Source: Herbaspirillum sp. GW103 (lineage in GTDB: Bacteria; Pseudomonadota; Gammaproteobacteria; Burkholderiales; Burkholderiaceae_D). Taken from it: DNA of 64,000 nucleotides. The stretch is taken from assembly GCF_000261365.1 (NCBI RefSeq), contig NZ_AJVC01000003.1, forward strand, positions 372,001 to 436,000, in the 5' to 3' direction. A program made the translations under genes and the position numbers. This document shows, piece after piece, positions 1 through 8,032 of the stretch. Under the pieces are notes generated by a model. That model was not told the origin of the DNA, did no database searches, and worked only from the letters and a program-made list of their open reading frames with translations. The stretch's first letter is position 1. Each line of letters opens with the position of its first letter.

Positions 1-177
1 CTCAAGGATGGTGATATCTTCCTGGCCCATATGGGCATCTGGTCGCGCCAGGATCCGTGGGCGCCAGCCGTGCTGGAGCCGCTCATCAGCGGGCTGGAGC
101 AGAAGGGGTTCTGCTTTGCCACCCTGCGCGATCATCCGTCCTACCGACATCTGTTTGCCGCCGCCAAGGAACACTGA
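1..177 (+). CDS. Polysaccharide deacetylase family protein, C-terminal fragment
   Basis: The window opens inside a gene: an uninterrupted frame of 58 codons ends at TGA 175-177. The peptide (GDIFLAHMGIWSRQDP near the start, then a helix, then CFATLRDHPSY) looks like the C-terminal end of NodB-fold polysaccharide deacetylases, where a buried strand 'GdIvLlH' with its histidine is followed by a helix and a final 'f.tl.dl' strand. The visible H at residue 10 would be the conserved histidine of the last catalytic motif. The N-terminal metal-binding part lies outside the window, so substrate (peptidoglycan, chitin-like or other N-acetyl sugar polymer) cannot be judged. Confidence 0.6.
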   Translation, partial: LKDGDIFLAHMGIWSRQDPWAPAVLEPLISGLEQKGFCFATLRDHPSYRHLFAAAKEH

Positions 178-249
178 GCCCGCACGTCAGTCCAAGCCGG
201 CGCCGGCCCAGGGGAGGGGAGCTGCTGTCGGCACCGTCTTACCGAATCC

Positions 250-1245
250 ATGCTATCCATGATCCAGACCATTTCCGACCTCTTTGCCACCGTCCAGGGC
301 TGGCTCTTCGAGACCCTGGTACAACCGCTGGTGTTCTTCACCGGCATGGGCGAATTCGTCGAGGAAGCCTTCACCGGCACCGAATTCGTCCTGGTGGGCC
401 TCTGTGAACTGGTGATCCTGTTCCTGATTCTGCGCCCGCTGGAGTCCATGATCCCGGTCCATCCCATCACCGACCCGCGCGCGCGCTGGAACGATTTCAT
501 CTACACCGTGCTGCAGCGCCTGGGCATCATTCCCATCCTCGCCTTCCTGCTGCTGGATCCGACGCTGTCCTATCTTCAGGACGCCCTGCACCTGGAAGGC
601 TGGGGCACTTTCAATCTCGACCAGATCTGGCCTGGCGTGACCGATCGCGCCCTGGTCAGCTTCCTGCTCTACATGGTGGTGCTGGACCTGTTTGAATACC
701 TCTACCACCGGGCCCAGCACAATGTGCGCTGGATGTGGGCGCTGCATAGCCTGCACCACAGCCAGCAGAACATGAACCTGTGGAGCGACGACCGCAACCA
801 TATGCTGGACAACCTGGTGCACGACATCATCTTCGGTCTCATCGCCCTGGTGATTGGTGTGGAACCCTCGCAGTACATCCTGCTCATCTCGCTCTCGCGC
901 ATGCTGCAAAGCCTGCAGCATGCCAACGTGCGCATCCACTTCGGCCGCCTGGGCGAATACCTGCTGGTGTCGCCGCGCTTCCATCGCACCCATCACGCCA
1001 TCGGTGTGGGGCATGAAAGCCGGGGCCGCAACTCCTTGGGCGGACACAACTTCGGGGTGCTGTTGTCGATCTGGGATCTGCTCTTCCGTACCGCCCATTT
1101 CAGCCAGAGCTTCGCCATGACCGGCGTGCGCGACCAGCTGCCGCCACCGGCCGGCAAGGGCCGCGACTACGGACGCGGCTTCTGGGCACAGCAGTGGCTG
1201 GGCTTGAAACGCCTGGTCGAACTGACCCGCAGGAAGCCCCGCTGA
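250..1245 (+). CDS. Fatty acid hydroxylase / sterol desaturase family membrane protein
   Basis: A 331-residue integral membrane protein with the eight-histidine di-iron signature of the fatty acid hydroxylase superfamily: HRAQH near residue 153, HSLHH near 166 and HRTHH near 245, set among hydrophobic segments. The family uses a di-iron centre and O2 to hydroxylate or desaturate lipid substrates in the membrane; the bacterial substrate is unknown here. An ATG at 250 is used, and a second in-frame ATG at 259 is possible because no strong ribosome site is visible. The stop codon overlaps the start of the next gene (TGATG), so the two are probably translationally coupled. Confidence 0.8.
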   Translation: MLSMIQTISDLFATVQGWLFETLVQPLVFFTGMGEFVEEAFTGTEFVLVGLCELVILFLILRPLESMIPVHPITDPRARWNDFIYTVLQRLGIIPILAFLLLDPTLSYLQDALHLEGWGTFNLDQIWPGVTDRALVSFLLYMVVLDLFEYLYHRAQHNVRWMWALHSLHHSQQNMNLWSDDRNHMLDNLVHDIIFGLIALVIGVEPSQYILLISLSRMLQSLQHANVRIHFGRLGEYLLVSPRFHRTHHAIGVGHESRGRNSLGGHNFGVLLSIWDLLFRTAHFSQSFAMTGVRDQLPPPAGKGRDYGRGFWAQQWLGLKRLVELTRRKPR

Positions 1246-2090
1246 TGCGTCTTTTCATCGCCTCCTTCGGGCGCGCCCTGCTGGCGCAGCTGCATATCCG
1301 CATGCTCTGGCTGACGGCGCTCCCCTTCGTGGTTTCGTTGGGTCTGTGGGCGGTGTGCCTGTGGCTGGGGCTGCAACCCATCATCGACTGGCTGCAGGGC
1401 TACTTCGTCTCGCATGGCATGTTCGGCGAGATCGGCGGCATGCTGGCCTGGTTCGGCATGGGGGCGCTCAAGACGGTGCTGGTGCCATTGCTGGCCATGT
1501 GGACGCTGCTGCCCCTGATGATCCTTACCGCCCTGGTATTCGTGGGCCTGTTCACCATCCCGGCCATCGCCCGCCATATCGGTACCCGCCACTATCCCAT
1601 GCTGGACAAGCGCCATGGCGGCAGCGTAGCCGGCAGTCTCTGGACTTCGCTGTGGTGCTTCGCCGTCTTCACGGTGCTGTGGCTGGCCACGATCTGGGTA
1701 TTCCTGATCCCGCCGCTGGCCTTCGTGATCCATTCCCTGCTGTGGGGCTGGCTGACCTATCGGGTGATGGCCTATGACACCCTGGCCGACTACGCCAGCA
1801 CCGAAGAACGGCGTGCCGTGCTGCACCTGCATCGCTGGCCGCTGCTGGCCGTGGGCACCATCGCCGGTGCGCTCGGCGCGGCGCCCACGCTGCTGTGGCT
1901 GGGCGGGGTGCTGTCGGTGATTCTGCTGCCCGCGCTGGCGGCGGTGGCGATCTGGCTGTATGTGGTGGTGTTCGTCTTCACCGGCTTGTGGTTCCAGTTC
2001 TACTGCCTGGAAGCGCTGCTGCGCTACCGCAGCGGCCAGGCGCCCGATGCTCCAGCGCAGGTGGACGTCATCGACGTGACGCCACGTTGA
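1245..2090 (+). CDS. EI24 domain-containing membrane protein (CysZ-like fold)
   Basis: A 281-residue multi-pass membrane protein with long hydrophobic stretches (roughly residues 20-50, 75-125, 155-190, 205-260) and the pattern of the EI24/CysZ family. A cytoplasmic stretch near residues 118-140 carries 'ARHIGTRHYPMLDKRHGGS'. Members include the E. coli sulfate permease CysZ and many uncharacterised proteins; the sulfur genes here lie 8 kb away, so a sulfate role is not implied. The start ATG at 1245 overlaps the upstream stop; a longer frame from 1194 would run into the upstream gene and was rejected. Confidence 0.75.
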   Translation: MRLFIASFGRALLAQLHIRMLWLTALPFVVSLGLWAVCLWLGLQPIIDWLQGYFVSHGMFGEIGGMLAWFGMGALKTVLVPLLAMWTLLPLMILTALVFVGLFTIPAIARHIGTRHYPMLDKRHGGSVAGSLWTSLWCFAVFTVLWLATIWVFLIPPLAFVIHSLLWGWLTYRVMAYDTLADYASTEERRAVLHLHRWPLLAVGTIAGALGAAPTLLWLGGVLSVILLPALAAVAIWLYVVVFVFTGLWFQFYCLEALLRYRSGQAPDAPAQVDVIDVTPR

Positions 2091-2214
2091 CGCCACCTTG
2101 ACCCTGGTTTGATGGCGTCTGCCTGAGACGAAGGCGGGGCAGGGCGATCCGTCCGGGGCCTGAATCGGGCATAATCGCCGCAGTGTTTCATCAACCTTTC
2201 GGGCAGACAGACTC

Positions 2215-3021
2215 ATGGCATTCGGACTCATCATCATCGGCGACGAGATCCTCTCGGGCCGCCGTATTGACAAGCATTTTCCCAAGGTCCTGGAGTTGCT
2301 CGGCCAGCGCGGACTGCAACTGTCCTGGGCCGAGTACCTCGGCGACGACCCCGAGCGCATCACCGCCACCTTGAAGCGCACCCTGGCCAGTGGCGACGTG
2401 GTGTTCTGTACCGGCGGCATCGGTGCCACGCCCGACGACCATACCCGCCAGTGTGCCGCGGCGGCGCTGGGCGTACCGGTGGTCCTGCACCCCGAGGCCA
2501 GGGAGAAGATCCAGGAGCGCATCGCCGACATGGGCCGCGAAGCCGGCACCACGCCCGACTTCAATGCCCCCGACAACCTGCACCGTCTCAAGATGGGTGA
2601 ATTCCCGCAGGGCGCCTCCATCATTCCCAACCCCTACAACAAGATCCCCGGTTTCTGGCTCAACAACACCAGCGGCACCGGCGCGCACTATTTTGCACCG
2701 GGCTTCCCGGTGATGGCCTGGCCGATGTTCGAATGGGTACTGGAAACCTATTACGCCGACCAGTTCCACCGCCAGGCCTGGGCCGAGCGCTCCATGCTGG
2801 TGTTCGAGGCGATGGAGTCGACCCTGACGCCACTGATGGAAGCCATCGAGGCGCAATTCCCGCTGGTGAAGGTGTTCAGCCTGCCGCACGTGGGCGACAA
2901 CCAGACCCGCCGCCACATCGACCTGGGCGTCAAGGGGGACCCGTCCCAGGTGGAGCCGGCTTTCGAGACGATGCAGGAAGGCTTGCGCGCGCTGCGTGCC
3001 GAATTCCAGATCAGCAACTGA
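2215..3021 (+). CDS. Competence/damage-inducible protein A-like (MoCF/molybdopterin-binding domain) protein
   Basis: A 268-residue protein beginning with the MoCF-type domain: 'IIIGDEILSGR' at residues 6-16 and 'CTGGIGATPDD' near residues 65-75, the hallmark glycine-rich and GG-x-T-x-DD motifs shared by MoaB, Mog and the N-terminal half of CinA. It lacks the C-terminal CinA amidase domain, so it is the stand-alone form. The biochemical role of stand-alone proteins is uncertain; full CinA proteins act in nucleotide or pyridine-nucleotide metabolism. It is monocistronic: 124 bases separate it from the previous gene and a terminator for the opposite strand follows. Confidence 0.8.
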   Translation: MAFGLIIIGDEILSGRRIDKHFPKVLELLGQRGLQLSWAEYLGDDPERITATLKRTLASGDVVFCTGGIGATPDDHTRQCAAAALGVPVVLHPEAREKIQERIADMGREAGTTPDFNAPDNLHRLKMGEFPQGASIIPNPYNKIPGFWLNNTSGTGAHYFAPGFPVMAWPMFEWVLETYYADQFHRQAWAERSMLVFEAMESTLTPLMEAIEAQFPLVKVFSLPHVGDNQTRRHIDLGVKGDPSQVEPAFETMQEGLRALRAEFQISN

Positions 3022-3052
3022 GGCGACGGCAAGCGCGGGTGAAGACGCAGGT

Positions 3053-3083
3053 CAAAAAAAATGCCCCGGCCAGACCGGGGCAT
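3053..3083 (-). terminator. Rho-independent terminator of the phasin gene
   Basis: The stem ATGCCCCGG / CCGGGGCAT (3061-3083, loop CCAGA-type) is followed on the minus strand by a run of seven T (the A-run at 3054-3060 of the plus strand). It sits 26 bases past the phasin stop codon. Confidence 0.85.
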
Positions 3084-3108
3084 TGCTTTCTGCGGGCGAA
3101 CCCGAAGA

Positions 3109-3672
3109 TTACTTCTTGGCAGCGCGGGTCACCTTGGCACCGGCCTGGGACATCTGTTCCACGGCATTGGTGACGTTGGCTTCCATCACTTCGGCAGCCT
3201 GCTTGGCGTTCTTGGTGAACTGTTCGTAGCCGGCGCTCATGTTGCCGATGGCCGACTTGAACATGGAGATGGCCTGCTCGGAACCAGCCGGGGCGTTCTT
3301 GGCCACTTCGTCGATCATCGCCACGACCTTGCGGTTGACTTCGGCGATCTGGGCTTCGGCAGCCTTGGTCAGTTCAGCCTGGGTGCTGGAGAAGATACCG
3401 CTGAGGTGACGGCCATAGGCGACCGACTTTTCCAGCGTCGGCTGGGCGTGCGAGCTGGTCAGAGTGAAAAATTCCTGCGGATCCTTGGCCGAAAACAGCT
3501 TCTGGGCTGCGGCCTGGCTTTCTTCGAGCGAGGACTTGGCCGCCTTCAGGTTCAGGTCCACCAGTTTTTCCATGCCTTCAAAGGTCTTGCTTGCCAGCTG
3601 GCTGAACAAAGCGATTTGCGCTTCAGCGTTGGCTTTGGCAGCAGCGGAAAATTGCTCGGTGTAGGTCGTCAT
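3109..3672 (-). CDS. phaP: Phasin family protein (PHB granule-associated)
   Basis: A 187-residue, Ala/Gln/Lys-rich, helical protein with the phasin pattern: 'EQFSAAAKANAEAQ' near the N-terminus, 'FEGMEKLVDLNLKAAKSSLE' in the middle and a lysine-rich end (KVTRAAKK). Phasins coat polyhydroxybutyrate granules, control granule size and are among the most abundant proteins in PHB-accumulating betaproteobacteria. The start was placed at 3672 (MTTYTEQF) because AAGGA lies just upstream; a longer frame from 3708 has no ribosome site. It is transcribed alone, with a strong terminator behind it and a candidate PhbF-type site in its promoter region. Confidence 0.9.
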   Translation of the reverse strand: MTTYTEQFSAAAKANAEAQIALFSQLASKTFEGMEKLVDLNLKAAKSSLEESQAAAQKLFSAKDPQEFFTLTSSHAQPTLEKSVAYGRHLSGIFSSTQAELTKAAEAQIAEVNRKVVAMIDEVAKNAPAGSEQAISMFKSAIGNMSAGYEQFTKNAKQAAEVMEANVTNAVEQMSQAGAKVTRAAKK

Positions 3673-4056
3673 GTTGAAACATCCTTCTCGTTGATGGGTT
3701 GATGACAAGGCAGCGACAGTGATTGCTTACGGACCGATCAGTGTTGAAAGGTGGATCTCCGATGTAATTTCTTGTTTGAATATGATGCGATGCACAAACG
3801 GATTCTAGTTCAATCGTGCATAAAGTCAAACGTTTCATCGCGCGGGAATCACGAAAAGCGCTTCAAAATTGATCCAAGTCTAATCAAGGACTTAGCGCAT
3901 TTTTGAGGATTTTCTGAAAAGAGATGCCATTCCGGACTACCTTTTGCGTTGCAGCATCAAAAGCAGTTATCGTTCCGCGTCGCGCAATCGTTTGCGCTGC
4001 GCAGCAAGCGTTCTTGTTGCGGTGCGGCAAGCATGAAAACAAGATGGGAAAAAATT
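3673..4056. other. Intergenic region between divergent phasin and deacetylase genes
   Basis: About 380 bases without a convincing gene. It is more AT-rich than its flanks and must hold the promoters of both divergent genes. A candidate PhbF-type operator is annotated separately. Short frames here lack ribosome sites and coding character. Confidence 0.6.
3783..3795 (+). promoter_or_regulatory. Candidate PhbF/PhaR-type operator upstream of the phasin gene
   Basis: The sequence TGATGCGATGCAC lies 111 bases upstream of the phasin start. It fits the H. seropedicae PhbF consensus as I recall it, TG(N)TGC(N)3GCAA, at every fixed position except the last (C for A; the site as written ends one base short of the full length). 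PhbF represses phasin and other PHB genes. Only a consensus comparison supports this. Confidence 0.4.
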
Positions 4057-4965
4057 GTGAAGGCTTACTACAGTGATCACTTCGTTTTGCCCTTGCCACC
4101 GGGGCACCGCTTCCCGATGGTGAAGTATCGGATGATCCGTGAGGGCGCGGCGGCAGCCGTACCGGATCTGGATTTTCACGAAGCCCAGCCTGCCAGTGAT
4201 GGCGAACTGGCGCTGGCGCACCATCCTGACTATATCGCCCGTGCCAGTGCTGGCCAACTCACATCTGCCGAGCAGCGCGAGATTGGCTTCCCCTGGTCGC
4301 CGCAGATGGTGGAACGCTCGCGCCGGTCTTCCGGCGCCACCATCGCCGCCTGCCGCGCCGCCTTCAGCGAGGGCCTGGCCGTCAACCTGGCTGGCGGCAC
4401 CCATCATGCCTATGCCGATCATGGCGCCGGTTTCTGCGTCTTCAACGACGCTGCCATCGCGGCCCGACTGATGCAGGCTGAACGTCGTGCCGCGCGCGTA
4501 GCCATTGTCGATCTGGACGTGCACCAGGGTAACGGCACCGCCTCGATACTCGCGCGCGATGAATCCGTCTTCACCTTGTCGCTGCACGGACAGAACAATT
4601 ATCCATTCGAGAAAGAGCAGAGCGATCTCGACGTGGCCCTGCCCGACGGCGTGGGCGACGCCGATTACCTGCAAGCCCTGCGCCTGGCCCTGCATACGCT
4701 GCAACAGCGCTTCGCGCCGCAGTTGCTGATCTACCTGGCCGGCGCGGACCCGCACGAGGGGGATCGTCTGGGCAAGATGAAACTGAGCCTGGCGGGCCTG
4801 GCGGCGCGGGACGAGACTGTCTTCGGCTACGCCCACGAGCACAAAATCCCGGTTGCGGTTACGATGGCGGGCGGTTACGGAAGAGATATCGAACAGACCG
4901 TGGCCGTCCATATACAAACGATAAGACTCGCCAGCCTCCATGCCGCCCGCTGGAGCGAACGATGA
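4057..4965 (+). CDS. Histone deacetylase-like family protein (acetoin utilisation/HDAH type)
   Basis: A 302-residue zinc-dependent deacetylase-fold protein. Visible signatures are GGTHHAYADHGAGFC (His-His catalytic dyad, about residue 110), DLDVHQGNG (Asp and His zinc ligands, about 151) and YLAGADPHEGD (third zinc ligand, about 227), with a final GGYG near 270. Bacterial members deacetylate small acetylated amines or proteins. I chose GTG 4057 because most relatives start 'MKAYYSDHFVLPLPPGH' and this gives VKAYYSDHF; ATG at 4033 is an in-frame alternative adding eight residues. The 3' end runs close to the following exporter gene, which may be cotranscribed. Confidence 0.8.
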   Translation: MKAYYSDHFVLPLPPGHRFPMVKYRMIREGAAAAVPDLDFHEAQPASDGELALAHHPDYIARASAGQLTSAEQREIGFPWSPQMVERSRRSSGATIAACRAAFSEGLAVNLAGGTHHAYADHGAGFCVFNDAAIAARLMQAERRAARVAIVDLDVHQGNGTASILARDESVFTLSLHGQNNYPFEKEQSDLDVALPDGVGDADYLQALRLALHTLQQRFAPQLLIYLAGADPHEGDRLGKMKLSLAGLAARDETVFGYAHEHKIPVAVTMAGGYGRDIEQTVAVHIQTIRLASLHAARWSER

Positions 4966-5008
4966 GATGACCCGGGCGCACCGGCGTGCGCCCGCTGATG
5001 GAAAAGAA

Positions 5009-5908
5009 ATGATGCAATCCGCCGCCGGTGCCCGCCGGCCTCGCCAGCTCCTGATGAGCCTGGTGCCCTTGTTGTTCGTGCTGATCTGGAGTACCGGCTT
5101 CATCGTGGCCAAGTTCGGCCTGCCGTATGCACCACCGCTGACCTTCCTGCTGCTGCGCTTTACCGGTGTGCTGGTCGTGCTGCTGCCGCTGGTACTGCTG
5201 TTTCGCGCTCCCTGGCCGCATGGTCGGATCCGCCATGTCGCCGTGGCCGGCGTGCTGCTGCAGGCCGGTTACCTGGCCGGTGTCTGGTGTGCCATCAAGA
5301 TCGGCATGCCGGCCGGCCTGTCGGCTCTGATCGTCGGCCTGCAACCCATCCTGACCGCGTTCGCCGCCCCCTTGCTGGGCGAATCGGTGCGCGGTCGGCA
5401 GTGGGTCGGCCTGGCCCTCGGGCTGTGCGGGGTTGGACTGGTGGTGGCCAACAAGATTTCCCTGATCGGCCTGTCCACCGCCAGCATTGCGCTGTGCGTG
5501 TTCGCCTTGCTGTGCATCACCGCCGGTACGCTGTACCAGAAACGCTATTGCTCGCACTTCGATCTGCGCACCGGCACCGTGATCCAGTTCATGGCCTCCA
5601 TCGTGGTGGTGCTGCCCTTTGCCGTGGCCATCGAAGGGTTGGACTGGCACCTCGGCAACGTCCACTGGACCCCGCAATTCATCGGCGCACTGCTGTGGTC
5701 GATCCTGGCGCTGTCCATTGGCGCCATCTTCCTGCTGTTCGCGCTGATCCGCCGCAGTGCCGCCACCAGCGTCACCAGTCTGCTGTACCTGACGCCGCCG
5801 ACCACGGCCATCATGGCCTGGCTGATGTTTGGCGAAGCCTTCAGTCTCATCGGCGCGCTGGGCATGCTGGTGGGCGTGATCGGCGTGGCCTTCGTGGTCC
5901 GCAAGTAG
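5009..5908 (+). CDS. EamA/DMT-family transporter
   Basis: A 299-residue protein with about ten hydrophobic segments in two halves, each an EamA repeat. The first opens with 'LFVLIWSTGFIVAKFGLPYAPP' in shortened form typical of RhtA/YdcZ-like exporters, and the second ends with 'AWLMFGEAFSLIGALGMLVG'. The family exports amino acids, nucleotides or metabolites; substrate cannot be told. The start at 5009 is preceded by GGAAAAG and is followed immediately by a second ATG at 5012. A longer frame from 4940 would overlap the upstream gene. It may be cotranscribed with the deacetylase gene ending 43 bases upstream. Confidence 0.85.
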   Translation: MMQSAAGARRPRQLLMSLVPLLFVLIWSTGFIVAKFGLPYAPPLTFLLLRFTGVLVVLLPLVLLFRAPWPHGRIRHVAVAGVLLQAGYLAGVWCAIKIGMPAGLSALIVGLQPILTAFAAPLLGESVRGRQWVGLALGLCGVGLVVANKISLIGLSTASIALCVFALLCITAGTLYQKRYCSHFDLRTGTVIQFMASIVVVLPFAVAIEGLDWHLGNVHWTPQFIGALLWSILALSIGAIFLLFALIRRSAATSVTSLLYLTPPTTAIMAWLMFGEAFSLIGALGMLVGVIGVAFVVRK

Positions 5909-5924
5909 GCAGCTCGGGCCTGCT

Positions 5925-6725
5925 TCAGTCGGCGCTGGCCGGCATCAGCGTCACCAGCTTCAGCTCCGGTCGGTTGGCGACGCGGAAATTGACCTGGTGA
6001 TAGCGCAGCTCCCCCAGTTGCGGATGTTGGAAGTGGCGCTCGCCGCCTTCGCGCTCGACCACATCCTGCAGATGCCAGGCCCGCTGGAAGAGCGGGCTGG
6101 TCGCCGACAACTCCGTCACCAGCGCCAGCAGTTCCGGATCATCCAGCAGGCTGGCGCTGTCGGCCCGAAATTCCGCCACCAGGCGTCGCGCCCGCTGTTC
6201 CCATTGCACCGTCAAGCTACGTGCGGCCGGGCTGGAGAACATGAAGCGCAGCAGATTGGGCGGCTTTTCCCGGCCATCCAGCCAGCCCGTGAAGAGCTTG
6301 CGGGCGGCCGGATTCCAGGCCACCGCATTGCAGTAGCGATCCAGCAGATAGGCGGGGGTGCGGAACTGGCTGACCACCTCCAGGATTTCCGGCGCTACCA
6401 CCGTGGCCGCCTGCTGCTCCGGCAAGGCCGGATCTTTCTTGCCCGCCAGTTCAAACAGATAGGCACGCTTGGCGCGTGGCAGGTGCAGTGCATCGGCGAT
6501 GCGCGCTAGTGCCTGGGGCGAGACCGAATCGGTGCGTCCCTGCTCGATCCAGGTGTACCAGGTCACGCTGATGCCGCACAGTTGTGCCACTTCCTCGCGC
6601 CGCAGACCCGGTGTGCGGCGGCGGCCATGGGCCAGGTGCGGCAGGCCGGCCTGGGCCGGAGCGGTCTGTTCGCGCTGGGATTTGAGAAAGTCGCCGAGGG
6701 CGCGGCGGGCGAGATCGGGTTCCAT
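5925..6725 (-). CDS. Helix-turn-helix regulator with MmyB-like ligand-binding domain
   Basis: A 266-residue protein: an N-terminal XRE-type HTH (about residues 8-85, with 'RRTPGLRREEVAQLCGISVT' followed by WYTWIEQGR) and a C-terminal MmyB-like domain ('AYLLDRYCNAVAWNPAARKLF', then a FRADSA stretch and a final FRVANRPELKLV strand). The 'TPGLRREEVA' box is diagnostic of this subfamily, which usually binds a fatty-acid-like ligand and controls a divergent neighbour. Here the neighbour is the methyltransferase gene at 6855, 129 bases away. The start at 6725 is favoured over 6770, which adds a non-homologous leader. Confidence 0.85.
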   Translation of the reverse strand: MEPDLARRALGDFLKSQREQTAPAQAGLPHLAHGRRRTPGLRREEVAQLCGISVTWYTWIEQGRTDSVSPQALARIADALHLPRAKRAYLFELAGKKDPALPEQQAATVVAPEILEVVSQFRTPAYLLDRYCNAVAWNPAARKLFTGWLDGREKPPNLLRFMFSSPAARSLTVQWEQRARRLVAEFRADSASLLDDPELLALVTELSATSPLFQRAWHLQDVVEREGGERHFQHPQLGELRYHQVNFRVANRPELKLVTLMPASAD

Positions 6726-6854
6726 GAGGCGGGTAGGGTGGTGGTCGGGGTAATAGTATAAATGCTTCACTTGTAACAGGATAAGAAATCGCTAGACTGG
6801 CGATTCCTCCACAGCACAGCTGTGTTTTCCTTCATATCGCCCCGGAGCCCCGCC

Positions 6855-7616
6855 ATGCGCAGCCATCAGCAAGTCGTCACCGAACAGTTCGGCACTACCG
6901 CCGCCGCCTATCTCACCAGCAGCGTCCACGCCCAGGGCGCGGACCTGCAGGAACTGGCGCAGATCGCCGCTTCCCTGCCGGGCGCACGGGTGCTGGATTT
7001 GGGTTGCGGTGGCGGCCACGCCAGTTTTGCCGTGGCGCCGGTGGTGGAGAAGGTGATTGCCTATGACCTGTCCGAAGAGATGCTGGCCGTCGTCGCCACC
7101 GCGGCCGCCGAGCGCGGCCTGGACAATCTGGCGGTACGCCAGGGCAGCGCCGACCGCCTGGATTTTCCCGATGCCAGTTTCGACCTGGTTTGCACCCGCT
7201 TCTCGGCCCACCATTGGCGTCAGTTGCCGCAGGCCCTGGATGAAGTGCTGCGCGTGCTCAAGCCGGGCGGACGCTTCATCGTCATCGATACCGCCGCCCC
7301 GGCCGATGTCCTGGCCGATACCTATGTGCAGGCCATCGAGCTGCTGCGCGATACCTCCCACGTCCGCAATATCAGCCTCCACTCCTGGCGCAAGCTGCTG
7401 GTGGCCGCCGGTTTTGCCGTCACCAGCGACAAGACCTGGAAGCTGCGCCTGGAATTCGACTCCTGGGTGGCCCGCATGCGCACTCCGCAAGACCATATCA
7501 CCGCCATCCGCGCGCTCTGGCAGGCCGCTCCGGCTGAAGTGAAGGACTATTTCGCGCTCGACCAGGCCTGTTCCTTCTCCATCGACGTGGCCATGCTGGA
7601 TGTGCGCAAGCCCTGA
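6855..7616 (+). CDS. Class I SAM-dependent methyltransferase
   Basis: A 253-residue Rossmann-fold methyltransferase. Motif I is VLDLGCGGGHASF (about residue 46), the acidic residue ending strand 2 is in AYDLSEEML (about 69), and the post-I region 'DFPDASFDLVCTRFSAHHW' is like UbiE/YcgJ proteins. The substrate is unknown; similar genes are annotated as ubiquinone or small-molecule methyltransferases. The start ATG at 6855 is preceded by GGAG. It is divergent from an MmyB-type regulator, which probably controls it. Confidence 0.8.
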   Translation: MRSHQQVVTEQFGTTAAAYLTSSVHAQGADLQELAQIAASLPGARVLDLGCGGGHASFAVAPVVEKVIAYDLSEEMLAVVATAAAERGLDNLAVRQGSADRLDFPDASFDLVCTRFSAHHWRQLPQALDEVLRVLKPGGRFIVIDTAAPADVLADTYVQAIELLRDTSHVRNISLHSWRKLLVAAGFAVTSDKTWKLRLEFDSWVARMRTPQDHITAIRALWQAAPAEVKDYFALDQACSFSIDVAMLDVRKP

Positions 7617-8032
7617 TCAACCGACCTCTGCCGACGCTCCGCCCGGCCCCTGGCCGATGCAGGCGGGGCGTCAACGTCAGGTGACATTCCCCCGTTATCC
7701 GTTCACTCCAGAACATCGTAAAGCGAATATCTGGGACAGCTATTGCCGTCTGTTATCGCGATTGTGACAAGCAGCTGACAGCTACACTGGCGGCCAATTC
7801 GTTTCGTTGGCCTGGGAATTGCTTGATAAAAATCGAAAAATATCGAGCACCAACCCGGCAAAATTGCAGGAAAATCCCGAAAAAGTGTGGGGCACCGTAT
7901 CGGTCGCGGAGATAGAAACGCGTTTAAAAAAACGCGCTAACGTCTTAATTCTCTTGCGAAAAATCTGCATTTTGCTACACTGCCAACGTTTCTCTTGTGT
8001 ACTTTCAGGGTAAATTGGGGGGAGTTCCACCT
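7617..8032. other. Intergenic region upstream of the PBP7-type gene
   Basis: About 415 bases without a convincing gene; the short frame at 7807-8013 is AT-rich and lacks a ribosome site. An imperfect GC-rich inverted repeat lies near 7633-7672, just after the methyltransferase gene. The second half is AT-rich and holds a sigma-70-like promoter annotated separately. Confidence 0.5.
7954..7981 (+). promoter_or_regulatory. Sigma-70-like promoter for the D,D-peptidase gene
   Basis: TTGCGA (7954-7959) and TACACT (7976-7981) are separated by 16 bases and lie about 50 bases upstream of the ATG at 8033. Inferred from sequence similarity to the -35 and -10 consensus only. Confidence 0.45.

Noticed and set aside
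7807..8013. A 68-codon frame upstream of pbpG
   Set aside because: It spans the promoter of pbpG, has no ribosome site and no family resemblance.
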